Below are positions 22,472 to 32,340 of a DNA stretch of 64,000 bases, one piece after another (the first letter of the stretch is position 1; each line of letters opens with the position of its first letter). The DNA comes from Reticulitermes lucifugus (taxonomy: Eukaryota > Arthropoda > Insecta > Blattodea > Rhinotermitidae), in the NCBI GenBank assembly GCA_026260175.1, contig JAKCWW010000050.1, forward strand, positions 46,593 to 110,592, read 5' to 3'. The translations under genes were made by a program, and so were the position numbers. The notes under the pieces are model-generated. The model had not been told where the DNA came from and ran no database searches. It worked only from the letters and a program-made list of their open reading frames with translations.

Positions 22472-23017
22472 CAGGGGTCTAAAATATCCATCCCTCCAAT
22501 TCAGTTTGTATGGCACTCTCACTTATCATTTTACTAATTACAGAATAATGGCCCAACTCTATGTCGAAGGTTTTTAAAATTTAATATTCCTGGATGATAA
22601 CGTACATCATACGTCAGCTAAAAGATAATGCAATGAAGTTTTAAATTCAGCATGAATAACATGTGATTTTGTTGTTGAAAGTATGAAGTGTTCTTAATGG
22701 CGTGTTTTTTTCTGCTGTTGTGGCAAATAACGGTATACTGCTGGGTGAGTATTACACGCCCAATCTCCCCGTCTGGCTACTCTTCTTGGACTGTGTGACC
22801 ATGAAGATGAAGGCACTACGATACTTCTAAACTTCCGGAAATATTACCCGACACGGCGTCTCATCTCAGAAGACTTGAAACTTCAACGACACAGCTGTGA
22901 GAACCTTTGATCTAGTATAAAAGTTACCTCCTTTGTTGCTTAAAATGGCATGCGGCCCGCCTTAAATTTCAAAATTATTTCTTTCACGCACCCTCTATTT
23001 GAGTTTTCAGATCCATG
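22472..23017 (-). mobile_element. hAT-N1 non-autonomous hAT-type element, copy 2, with nested repeat F
   Basis: Left end CAGGGGTCTAAAATATCC; the right end in complement reads CATGGATCTGAAAACTC. Flanking 8-mers CTCTAAAA (22464-22471) and CCCTAGAA (23018-23025) match at six of eight positions. The sequence aligns end to end, inverted, with 4388-4770. The extra length, about 160 bp, is explained by a segment near 22725-22910 that contains repeat F. No transposase is present. Confidence 0.65.
22780..22905 (+). repeat. Repeat F copy nested in hAT-N1
   Basis: GAAGATGAAGGCACTACG, then CCGACACGGCGTCTCATCTC and AGAAGACTTG, matching copies at 15165 (complement) and 30735. The core is eroded to CTAAACTTCCGG. 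Confidence 0.5.
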
Positions 23018-23050
23018 CCCTAGAAGAAGGAACTCGTCAAACGTCGGTGG
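23018..23050 (+). repeat. Repeat F core fragment
   Basis: AAGGAACTCGTCAAACGTCG followed by GTGG, just outside the right end of hAT-N1. Confidence 0.4.
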
Positions 23051-23402
23051 AATTATGAGTGCCCCAGCAAGCAGGGCTGTTCTCACGGAGTCCCAGCTGA
23101 CAAGAAAATCGAGTTACTCGTAAACTTTGTATAATCACGTTCTGACGTCTGTAGCTAATCTTCCTTGTAGTGAAAAAGGAATACTCAACACTGCCTCATC
23201 GTTAAATGTTCATTCATAATGAAGACACGCGCAAGGCATATTAAAAAAAGCGCCTTCTTAGTAAAGTTGTCGGGTTTCTTTTAAAACATATTGGAGGCAT
23301 ATATAATAGTGTTCGTCTTCATTATTTACAGCTTGCTAATAGGCCTACTGTACAAGATTTTCAAAATTTGACACAGCTAAAATGAATGTAAACAAGACAG
23401 GC

Positions 23403-23953
23403 GATGTACGTATAAACATACAATGAGGCGCATTCGTGTAACTATTGTTGCCGTGGAAAAGCAATAAGTATTACATATTCTAAGTGTGTGTCTGTAGCCT
23501 TATTTATCCAGCATGCAAAGTGCACGCGCCGTATTATATTGGCATCTGTGGCCTGTCTGGCTCTACCATATTTTTCTACATTATCTCATAACTGGCACTA
23601 TTTTCGGTAAAAGGATTTTTACATAAAATATGGCTTTGATTTTCTCTAAACATTTTGTCTGAAACATTTTTCATTCTAAGAAGAATTCAGCGAGATACTA
23701 TCATAAATGTACACAGATCTTCATGTAAAGTACCCGTTATTCTTGTCAGATTTTAATTAAACTGGTAATTTCTCGACAGATTTTAGAAAAATAGCCAATA
23801 TTAAATTTAATGAAAATCCGTCTAGTGGGAGCCGAGTTGTTCCATGCGGACTTATGGACGGACAGACAGACAGACAGACAGGTGGACAGACAGACAGAGA
23901 GACATGACGAAGTTAATAGTCGCTTTTCGAAATTTTGCGAACGCGCCTAAAAG
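23403..23953 (+). repeat. Repeat H, copy 1 (about 550 bp, with ACAG microsatellite)
   Basis: Aligns with 37929-38440 along its whole length. Shared blocks are GAGGCGCATTCGTGTAAC, TTGCCGTGGAAAAGCAATAA, CTGTGGCCTGTCTGGCTCTA, ATTCAGCGAGATACTATC, GAGCCGAGTTGTTCC and CATGACGAAGTTAATAGTCG. Before the last block an ACAG run of variable length is present (GACAGACAGACAGACAGGTG). Both copies end at CGCRCCTAAAA. It has no tRNA head, no coding frame and no visible inverted ends, so I leave the class open. Confidence 0.8.
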
Positions 23954-24360
23954 TTAGACGGCCAAGACTATTTCAGTGCAAGCATTGAATGTCGTGCTTT
24001 CTTCCGGTGAATCACAAGATATCGCAAACCAGTTCAATAACACGATACAAGAAATCGTACGATATGTATTATGTCTAATCGCATCTGTCACATTTAATGT
24101 GATAAATATAAACGAGTTTTTGCGTGCAGAGTAACTGAGAAACTAATGGTCACTCAGTCGATCAAGAAATTCCGTATTTTTATCTGACCCAAACGTTTAT
24201 TACAGTTTTCAAAAGATCCTGCAACTTGACCATACCCTGAGCCAGGTACATTGAGTTCACTTCTTTAAGATACGTTTTAATATTGGTGTCCCATCTTAGC
24301 CTGAGTGGTCTGAGTGTTCCCATTTCCTGAGTAAAATTCTGTCTGCATTTTTCAGCTCTC
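23954..24360. other. Unassigned sequence
   Basis: No element recognised. Confidence 0.35.
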
Positions 24361-24367
24361 CCATGCG

Positions 24368-24651
24368 GGGATAGCGTAGTCGGTATAGCGACTCGCTACG
24401 AGCTGGACGGTCCGGGGATCGAACCCCGGTGGTGGCGAGATTTTCAGCACCCGTCCAGACCGGTCCTAGGGCCTACCCAACCTAGCCTCCCGTACAATGG
24501 GTACCGGGTCATTCCCCGGGGTAAAGCGGCCGGGGCGTGGCGCTGAACACCAACCCCCATCTATTGCCGAGGTTAAAGAAAGAGTAGAGCTATACCTCTA
24601 CTCGCCCCTCTGGGCCTTCATGGCCCGTTCTAGAGTGAACTTTACCTTTTA
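24368..24651 (+). mobile_element. SINE-A, best-preserved full-length copy (family reference)
   Basis: A tRNA-derived SINE of 284 bp. The head contains an A-box-like TAGCGTAGTCGGTATAGCG and a B-box-like GGGATCGAACCCCGG, the two internal promoter elements of RNA polymerase III genes. The body carries CGTCCAGACCGGTCC, GTACAATGGGTACCGGG, GGGGTAAAGCGGCCGGGGCG, CATCTATTGCCGAGG and GTAGAGCTATACCTC. The end is GAACTTTACCTTTTA. CCATGCG flanks both sides (24361-24367 and 24652-24658), a probable 7-bp target duplication. SINEs encode no protein and depend on a LINE reverse transcriptase. This copy's intact boxes make it one of the likelier recent insertions. Confidence 0.9.
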
Positions 24652-24658
24652 CCATGCG

Positions 24659-27110
24659 TACAACAAGCCTCACCCATTTCATTTTTCTTAATTTTATCAC
24701 CCTAACAATATTCTGTAAAGCCTACAAATTATGAAGTTCATCTATGTGTAATTTTCTCCAAACTCCTGTTACTTCCTTCTTCTTACTCTTCCTTTTACTT
24801 GCATCCAAGTATTATCTTCCTTTAATTAATTTCAACGAAAAATATTTCTTTCTCTGTGCCATAACTGTACTGTGCTTAGCTTTAAACATTTCGTTTGGAT
24901 GTGAAGTACATTAATTACATCAACATCAGTGACATATGCAAAATTGAAAAGAGCCCTCTCTAGAAACCATTTTCTTTTGTCACCACTAAAAGAACTTGAA
25001 TTTGCTTCAATTTTCTGGATTTTTTACAGCGCTTGTTAAGTGGACCCTGTTACGGGAAACAGTCAAACCAATGAATGAAAGAACAATGCTCTGCAGGAGT
25101 CTACTTTCTCTACATGAGTAAGTTCATTGGTTGGATATGTATATAGACATATCGGATTTATTGGTGAAAGGTTCTAGAAATGAGGAAGAATAAGGAGGGC
25201 AAGGAATGAACTGTGACAGAGCAACTGCACTCTAGATCGCTCACAAGTGTCTTCATTTGGAGTAATACTTTTTAAGCTAATAAACCCTTACTGATCCACA
25301 TAAATTAACATAGGATGAAAGCACAATAGCAATCCAGGTCATTACAATTATTTAATCACAAGAAATGCTTGTTTAAAATACAGATTCGTGTTTCAGCTTA
25401 TCATAAAGCTATCATATGGTTTCTTTTGTAAAAAAGCAATAGAGAAAATATTTTATAGTTTTTTCTTTCTGAAGGGTACTAAGATCGCAGAAGTTACAAA
25501 GAAACTTTAAAATCAATAAGTCAATGTTGTAATAAGTAAAATATCTTAGAATAAAGGAAATCAGACCGTGAGCCACAGTAACGACAAGTTTGCCACAGTG
25601 TCGCTTGCTGAATTATATTTTCAGTGGAACCTTAGATATATATATATATATATATGTGTGTGTAAAGAACCTACTATTTCCTTTAAAGCAAGAGAAATTT
25701 AGTGAAAGACTAGAAGAGACACTGAACAGACGTGCCATGAGATATTAACGCTTGCTGAGTACACAATTCTACAAAGGTTTAGAAACCATCCGCTTGCACA
25801 GTATGAAGCTGATTAAATCAACTGACAGCTGTTGGGATGGAGGTTGCAAGAAGAACGTTTAAACATATTTTTATAACAGTCACACACTCTTTCTTCTTGT
25901 TTATCTTTTTTTAGTTCATTCGTCGACACTTATTATCACTGGCCATTTACAGCCGAAATTGAAAATGGTTACGGAGGACGAATTTAATATGGAAGGAAGC
26001 GATCGTGGCCACTTTATCGTAATTTTTCTTGATTGGATGGACAGAGGAGAATGTCAGTTGAGATAACAAGCTTTTTGACTGCGATTTCTAACGTGAGAAC
26101 TGAATACGAAACAGAAATTCTGATCACTGGATAAAGATGCCCACTGAAATGTTTCCGAGCATACTACTCGTACTACAACAAATAAAAATCCGCATCACAA
26201 AAGAATTGGTTGAATCTTATGAATTAAAGTGTAAAATTCACATCAAGCCAGCAGATATTAATAGAATCTTGCACTGCCAGGGAAGTAGCCGTTAGGAATA
26301 CCTCTAATGAGATTAAAGTGAGATCATTGGCCGTGGCACATAAAGGAGGACAATTGATCTGATGTGATAAATGGGGATTCAGTTGAGGCAGGTATTATGA
26401 AGCCCCGGCAGGCAGTGGCCGGTTGTGTTCAGCTTGCATTGCAATGGAACACAAGACAGTAGTAGAAACGTCTGCTCTGAAGAAATAAGAAGGGTTTCGG
26501 TTGTCTTTGGTTTCGGTTGGCGATGAAAACACATGCCTGTTATCTCTCTCCACTATGAACTGAAGGGCCCAGATACAAGAAGTTCGTAAGACAGTGGTTA
26601 TACTCGTCAAGGCTGAAACGGAGATCTTGAGCCTCCAGTAGTAGGAAAGACGTATCAGATCATTTAAAATTCACTAAACAACGTACATTGACGAGTTTTT
26701 AAGAAGGAAATGAAATTGTAGTGCAATATATAAAATAATGAGGTAATTATTAGGCGGACTATTGAAGCCTAGTTTCATATGACATAGACTTACCCTCTTG
26801 CAAATCATTACTGTGACAATTTTTATTTGATTTTGTCTTTGTAAGATAAATTATTTAAGTACAGATTCTCTCTACATTAAATTTGTCATATAATTTATAG
26901 TCGCAAATGTTCACACCTTCATCATATTTGTAATTATTGATTTGCAGGCGCTATGTCCCACAACGAATATTATCCAAAATAAATTACACGACTGTTTGAA
27001 ACTGCTCAATGTTTGCCCTTCTCTATCTATTCTAATGCAGAAAGCAGTAATACTTAATACAGGCCGTGCAGTTCGAAAGTTTTTAGCAGAATAATGAATA
27101 AGAAGTGCTT
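24659..27110. other. Unassigned AT-rich sequence
   Basis: A (TA)n(TG)n run lies at 25636-25664. The remaining 2.4 kb shows no family shared with the rest of the window and no coding phrase. Confidence 0.4.
25636..25664. repeat. (TA)n(TG)n microsatellite
   Basis: About eleven TA units passing into four TG units. Confidence 0.9.
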
Positions 27111-27125
27111 GGTCATTGACCCGTA

Positions 27126-27450
27126 AGGTAAAGTTCTCCATAGAACAGGCCATGAAAGCCCAGAGGGGGAGTAGAGGTATAGCTCTACTCTTTCTTTAAC
27201 CCTNNNNNNNNNNNNNNNNNNNNNNNNNNNNNNNNNNNNNNNNNNNNNNNNNNACTAGATGGGGGTGGGTGGTCAACTCCACGCCCCGGCCGCTTTACCC
27301 CCGGGAAAGAGATCCAGTATCAATTGTATAGAAGGCTGGGTAGGCCCCAGGGTCGGTCTGGACGGCTGCGAAAAATCTCGCCCTCACCGGGATTCGATCC
27401 CCGGACTGTCCAGCCCGTAGCGTTTCGCTATACCGACTACACTATCCCAC
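27126..27450 (-). mobile_element. SINE-A, full length, framed by an exact 15-bp duplication, containing an N gap
   Basis: In complement the element runs from GGGATAGTGTAGTCGGTATAG-like head sequence, through GGGGATCGAATCCCGGTGAG, to GGCCTGTTCTATGGAGAACTTTACCT. GGTCATTGACCCGTA occurs at 27111-27125 and again at 27451-27465, exact and immediately adjacent, proving retroposition of the unit and fixing both ends. Fifty Ns (27204-27253) interrupt the body where other copies have only a few bases. Confidence 0.95.
27204..27253. other. Assembly gap (50 N)
   Basis: Falls inside SINE-A between TTTCTTTAACCCT and ACTAGATGGGGG. Other copies have about three bases (GGC) at this place, so the gap length is probably a placeholder. 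Confidence 0.9.
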
Positions 27451-27487
27451 GGTCATTGACCCGTACTCTTTGAAAACCAGCTAAACC

Positions 27488-27722
27488 ACTGTGACTTAAT
27501 AATAATAATAGGTTTAAAGAAAATTTGGAAGCCATACCAGGAAAACATTCAATAGATTCACTGCAAAAGACAGCTACACTTGGAACATCATACATAATGC
27601 GGAAAAGTACTGCAGTCTGGAGTCTTGAAGCCTGAGCGGTGGGGATCACCGTTGATTGAAGCGGAGAAGTGCCAGGAAGAAAAGGCCTATGACATAAAAA
27701 ATAAATAATAATAATAATAATA
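27488..27722 (+). mobile_element. LINE remnant: terminal part of reverse transcriptase ORF with (AAT)n tail
   Basis: Reads FKENLEAIPGKHSIDSLQKT and TLGTSYIMRKS in one frame, then WSLSGGDHR and KKRPMT after frame changes. This order occurs at the C-terminal end of certain animal LINE proteins, where the phrase IPGKHSIDSLQKTAVLGTSH is well conserved. Stops and shifts show decay. It is bounded by AAT runs on both sides (about 27497-27510 and 27704-27722); the right one is the likely 3' simple-repeat tail. It lies just downstream of the SINE-A insertion at 27126. Confidence 0.75.
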
Positions 27723-28691
27723 AGTTGGAAGAAAGAGGACATTCTCTGCCGTTGGATGTTACATTTTACAATTCAATCTCGTCGTTCGCCAGGCATGTAT
27801 ACATCAATGATGTGCACACTATAACGCGAGCACGGGGCTCCGAACGCCAGACGAAGTATGGAGTCAGAATGCTCATCTCAGTATTCAGTATACTAACCCT
27901 TACTGTGTAAGAAGATACTGTATATATATGTGTGTGTGTGATTATTGACTAAGCGTGTTAACCGTCTTATATGCTTGTCGAGTGTCTTTTAAACGTGTAA
28001 TTGGATATACTACCTGTGCGGCCAGCTACAAATTAACATTATTGAAGCTCTTGAAAGGGCGTCATGATTCTGGTAGATGAATACAAAATGACTGATGAGG
28101 TAGATGAAGTGATATACAGGTTTTGTGGATAGGGAAAAGGGAAGAGGATGCAGTGGGAAGAATCGAAATAGAAACAGACAATGTCAAGTAAAGAAAGGAA
28201 TGCAACGTGTTGTCTAGGAGTGAGCTGACATTTCGAGCGGGCGTGTAAGAGATGTATGCAGATGACCTCTGTAGTCTTTGAGTTCTTCAGTGAAGGGCAA
28301 CTGCATCAGCAAGGGCAATGTCCCTGTTAGTGAAGGGAATGAAGGCGAGGAGATAAGAGGCAGCCTGTTTATCTTGTCTCAATACGTTAGACGTAGGATG
28401 CCGTGTGCTGCGTTGGGTCAGTAATTCACAAACCGAGCGCCTTCAAGGCATCATTCACAGAACTTATTTTATTCAATTTAAACTTTCCTAGTTTTGTATA
28501 CTACATGACTCATACACACCGTAGGTGTTCGGGAGAATCTATCCTCCTGTGTTCTCCAGTGATCTCTTTCTCCGATCAGGTTGTATTCTTACAATTAACG
28601 TATCAAACTTCTTATATTAAGTTGCTTTAAAGCATAAGAATTCATACTCAGACAAATTTATCCCACAGCCAACTTAACCAAACGCTGTATA
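27723..28691. other. Unassigned sequence
   Basis: Holds a TATATATATGTGTGTGTGTG run at about 27920. No other element recognised. Confidence 0.4.
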
Positions 28692-28769
28692 CAGTATAGG
28701 CTAATCTGGATAATTTGAGATGAGCGGGACCGAAGATGCCTCGAATTACCGAAAACTCGAATTACACTG
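28692..28769. mobile_element. Possible pogo-like MITE fragment
   Basis: Starts CAGTATAGGCTAATC after TA and ends in the complement of CAGTGTAATTCGAG. Internal TAATTTGAG and TAATTCGAG repeats in opposite sense resemble pogo/Tigger-type ends. Short and degraded. Confidence 0.35.
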
Positions 28770-28898
28770 ATTACGACAATAGGAACATATTTTCTCTTGC
28801 CTCAGCATGCATTGTTAAAGTACATACTTAAATCGCGTAATAATACAGAAGATTACACAAAGAAAAAAGGCAGTACAGTAACGCCTGACACACAGATA

Positions 28899-29074
28899 CA
28901 CTGGAACTCGATTATAACGTCAAGAAAGGGACTGTATATTTTGTGTCGTTATAACCGAGGAGTGTAATGTTATGGATAATAGTGACGAATTAATTGGTAC
29001 CACAGAGTATCTAACTCTATAAGCGAGGTGTCGTATAAATTGATGTCGTTATAACCGGGGTTCAAGTCCAGTTG
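28899..29074. mobile_element. pogo/Tc1-like MITE
   Basis: Left end CACTGGAACTCGATTATAACG preceded by TA; the right end in complement is CAACTGGACTTGAACCCCGG followed by TTATAACG. The inverted TTATAACG/CGTTATAA blocks near both ends define a small non-autonomous DNA element. TA is not visible on the right side. Confidence 0.5.
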
Positions 29075-29082
29075 AATCGTGT

Positions 29083-29465
29083 TCCGTCCTTCCTCTTCTC
29101 TCCTTTTGTTCCTATGTGGAACATAGGGCCTTCGTGAAGCTCTTCCATTTGGTTCTATCTAAAGCTAGTCCTTTTGCCACTTTCCAACTTATTCCGACCT
29201 TCTGGCTTTCCCTTTCTATTGTTCTTTTCCAGGTTGTTCTTGGTCTACCCCTCTTCCTGGTGCCCTGAGGGTTCCAGTCCAGTGCGTGTCTTTCTATTGC
29301 ATCTTGTGGTCTACGCAATGTATGGTCAATCCAACGTCATTTTCTTTCCTTTATTTGTTGTTCGATAGGTGTTGATTTCGTTCTGTGCCATAATACCTCA
29401 TATGGAATTTTGCCCAGCCATGTGACGGTGTTCCGTTCTGCAAGACGTAACCACGGCAAGACACC
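29083..29465 (-). mobile_element. LINE remnant: reverse transcriptase C-terminal tail
   Basis: Minus-strand frame: WLRLAERNTVTWLGKIPYEV, LWHRTKSTPIEQQIKERK, an in-frame stop where tryptophan is expected, RWIDHTLRRPQDAIERHALD, WNPQGTRKRGRPRTTWKRTI, LALDRTKWKS and a final LCST before a stop at 29112-29114. The motif set (EQQIxxRK, RWxGHTLR, WNPQGxRKRGRPxxTW, LAxDRxxW) is that of the C-terminal region of many animal RTE-like or related LINE reverse transcriptases. The polymerase core is absent, so this is a 5'-truncated copy. Apart from one stop the frame is continuous for about 115 codons, making it the youngest-looking coding remnant here. It begins nine bases beyond the pogo-like MITE. Confidence 0.85.
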
Positions 29466-29734
29466 GCACTAACAGACTTACATCTTTGGAACTTATTTAC
29501 AAACTTTCAACAGGCAAGAAAAGCAGTAGGTCGAGACGGGGGTTATTTATATAGGCTAAAACAGTACCCATAAAGGATGACTCAGTTTCCAGTTTTTCCA
29601 CACCGTTCAAGGTTAAAGGTTTGGCCGGGATGTCAAACAAAGCTTAGGGTCTTCTGCGAAGTGGCGCCTTGTAGAGTGGTAGATTGGTGACCTTCAGTCT
29701 TCGTCTTCAGAGTAAGCCTAACCATGCACTGAAA

Positions 29735-29800
29735 CAGGAGTCAATAGTTTTCTCCGAAACGTTGGTGCACATCCATTATATATATACCTTGTCAATACCA
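29735..29800 (+). repeat. Repeat F copy, core region
   Basis: Intact core CGAAACGTTGGT at 29755-29766, preceded by TTTTCTC as in other copies. Confidence 0.5.
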
Positions 29801-30281
29801 ACTTACCGCAGTTTTGACACTCACGGCCAGAGAATCTCAAGTTCGTAGGGATATTGAATACTTCTGTGACTTAAATATATATAAATTAGGAATTTGTTCG
29901 TCAAATGACGGACCTAACGTAGTATTCACGCCCTAATCTCAACATGGGTGTGACCTGACTCACAAACCACCTATCGGAAACTGCAAGCAAACCAATGTTA
30001 ATTGCATCTATCGGATTGTTTTCACTTGGTGGTGTTACAGTAACACAGATTGTAATTTGTTTCCAATGGAAACTCCGTAAACATGGCAACTTGGGTGTGG
30101 ATTCAGTTACACCAAGATGGACTAGAATGTTGACTAAAAAATTGCATGTCGAGGCATAGTGGTTAGTCCTGTAACGAAATATGTGCATTAAAATCGGCTG
30201 TCCTATCTGGGGTTTTTGTGCATTTACTAGGACTAAAAAAAGCACACTTGTACATCCAACCGAAACTAATTAACAAAGTCG
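29801..30281. other. Unassigned sequence
   Basis: A 114-codon minus-strand frame (29901-30245) has no recognised domain. No repeats identified. Confidence 0.35.
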
Positions 30282-30543
30282 ATATGGTGACTAGGCTACG
30301 GGGTGGAGAACCGAGCAATCTTGGTTCGATTTCCTGTAGCGGGTAGAACTTATTTTCCTCTCCCAAGCGTCCAGACCGGCCCTGTGGCCCACACAACAGG
30401 TTCCGGGGGTCTTTCTCTTGGGTAAAGCGTCCGGCGCATGACGCTGATCCTCACCTCTATCTAGCGACAAGGTTATGAATGAGTGGAGCTATACATCTAC
30501 TTCTCCTCTGTATCTTCATGTGGTGCACCTTCGCCTTTATCCA
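30282..30543 (+). mobile_element. SINE-A, head eroded
   Basis: B-box-like TTGGTTCGATTTCC, then CCAGACCGGCCCTGTGGCCC, GGTAAAGCGTCCGG and GAGCTATACATCTAC, with the end CACCTTCGCCTTTATCC standing in for the usual tail. Confidence 0.75.
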
Positions 30544-30600
30544 GCCGAATATATCATACCCCATTCGATGCTATAAATTCAAACAACTGATAAAGGTCGT

Positions 30601-30652
30601 CAAATAAATAAATAAACAAATAAATACCTAACAATAAATAAATACCTAACCA
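30601..30652. repeat. (AAAT)n microsatellite
   Basis: Interrupted AAATA units between the SINE-A tail and the repeat F copy. Confidence 0.8.
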
Positions 30653-30721
30653 GCTATGATCGACTGAATATATGCTGACTTTTCCGATGTGACGTAAGGT
30701 AATCTGGTAGACAGAAACCAA

Positions 30722-30842
30722 TGCATTGACGGAACCTACTGCCTCCACTGTTGGTTACCTGCAGATGGAGCGAGTACATATTTCCAAGACGTTGGTGTCT
30801 ATTTACCTTACTACACGGCGTCATATCCTCGAAGAGAGTAAT
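30722..30842 (+). repeat. Repeat F copy
   Basis: ACTGCCTCCACTG, GATGGAGCGAGTAC, CAAGACGTTGGTGTCTATTT, then CTACACGGCGTCATATCCTC. It aligns well with 58860-58960 across core and right flank. Confidence 0.6.
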
Positions 30843-30983
30843 ATTTTTATTCCCAACAGTAATAATCTCACATCTCATAAGACAGTGCACTGTAAAGTAC
30901 TAAAAGTTAGTACTATTTTGTTTGACTTTCGACGGAGGAACGTTTCTCACTTGCTTCTTTATCATAAACATGTAGGAATATGG

Positions 30984-31514
30984 TCCCCGTGTGGTGACCG
31001 GGGAAAAGAATAGTCCCACTGCTGCCCATGCAGGTCGTAAAAGGCGACCAAAATGGGTACCCAGTGCCTGGGGGTATAGCTGGGCCACCCTGCCCCGGCG
31101 GACTGGCCCTCCAGGTTGGGGGTTGGGCGACAGGCTGACAACTTGTCACTGTAAAAAAAACTGATTGTTAGGAAACCTAAAATGTGGCCTCGGAACAGTC
31201 AGATAGAGTGGAATCGACCTAGGCAATGGAGAAGGATTAATGAGATGAGAATAGCAACGTGGAATGTACGTACATTGTACAGAGCAGGAACAATGAGAAT
31301 AAAAAAACAGTAAGTCAAGTATTTAATAATAATCCCCAAGGAAGTCGACCAAGAAGACGACCAAGAAACAGATGGTGGAATAGTGTACAAACAGACATTA
31401 AGAAGTGTAAAATTAACAACTGGAAAGAAAGGTCAAAAAACAGAGCTGANTGGGAAAGGGCCATTAAGGAGGCGAAGGTCCGCATTGGACTGTAGTGCCA
31501 CCGAAGAAGAAGAA
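30984..31514 (+). mobile_element. Internally deleted LINE: 5' leader and endonuclease start fused to reverse transcriptase end
   Basis: The 5' leader contains CCACTGCTGCCCATGCAGG, GTAAAAGGCGACC and CAGGTTGGGGGTTGGGCG, as in leaders of animal LINEs. It reaches MRIATWNVRTLYRAGTM (31243-31293), the opening of the apurinic-like endonuclease domain. Directly after, in a shifted frame, comes NNNPQGSRPRRRPRNRWW, VQTDIKKCKINNWKERSKN and EAKVRIGL with a stop at 31494-31496: the C-terminal tail of a reverse transcriptase. Nearly the whole endonuclease and polymerase, some 3 kb, are missing. A GAA tail follows (31501-31514). Flanks GTAGGAATATGG (30972-30983) and GTAGACATATGG (31515-31526) match at 10 of 12, a likely target duplication. 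If so, the short form itself was copied. Confidence 0.8.
31450..31450. other. Single ambiguous base (N)
   Basis: Falls in the codon GAN within the LINE tail; family comparison suggests E or D. Confidence 0.8.
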
Positions 31515-31526
31515 GTAGACATATGG

Positions 31527-31899
31527 ACAAAATATTATCGCGCGGCCGTCCGCGCCAATTTGAATTCCTAGGCACAGGCGGTACCGAGCTTCAACACCTA
31601 CACATTTCAAAGCCAACAGCCAACATTTCAGAAACCCGTACCTCCATTAGTAACAAAGCAGATTTTATTGCTTACTGTTGCCGTGAAATGTTATATGTAG
31701 GCCTGTTATTCGCCGATAAGGTGCTGATAATTCATACTGATAACTCGCTCTTTCTAATTTTCGAGGTTTTTAATGCTAATATTGGGTCTTTGTGATTAAA
31801 CACATACGAGTATGTCTTTATTATTTTTTATCAGCGACACTGTATCTACGGCAAAGGACGTTATTTACTCGTAATATCAAAGAAATAAGAGGATGAAAT
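31527..31899. other. Unassigned sequence
   Basis: No element recognised. Confidence 0.35.
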
Positions 31900-32045
31900 A
31901 GAAGTTCTTGAAGGAAAGGCTGTTGTGGCTTATTCATGTTGCCATAATTTTCCCGGAAGATCTGAGGAGAACCACAAAACTAAGTAAATAGCCTGACAAG
32001 TGATACACCTCAGCACAAATTAATGCGGAGTTCGTTGAGTTCTCC
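31900..32045 (-). mobile_element. SINE-G copy, degraded
   Basis: In complement: AGTTTTGTGGTTCTCCTCAG, TTCCGGGAAAATTATGGC and CTTTCCTTCAAGAAC, matching 17880-18062 and 9866-10120. Confidence 0.55.
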
Positions 32046-32340
32046 AGGCTCTAATAAACTGCTATTTAAACACAATAGATCATAGGATATTATTGCAGCA
32101 TTTTCCTTTCACAAAATATCAAAAACAGTGACTGTATTAAAGGGCGGACAGAAACAAAGCCAGTGACGCGCTTGATGGCGTATCTGAGACAAGCTGAAGG
32201 TTGAGCATTCCACTGGAATTGCATCAAGGGAAGGAACTATGACAATTCTGCGTGCTGCTGCTGTTGAAAGGTGTGGTAGATTTCAGGGACGGAAACTACT
32301 GGTAGTGTTAAGCGGAGCTGCAGAAATGTTTATAACTGTC

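Noticed and set aside
24365-24440. Possible functional tRNA gene
   Set aside because: A and B boxes are present but the acceptor and anticodon stems do not pair and a SINE body follows.
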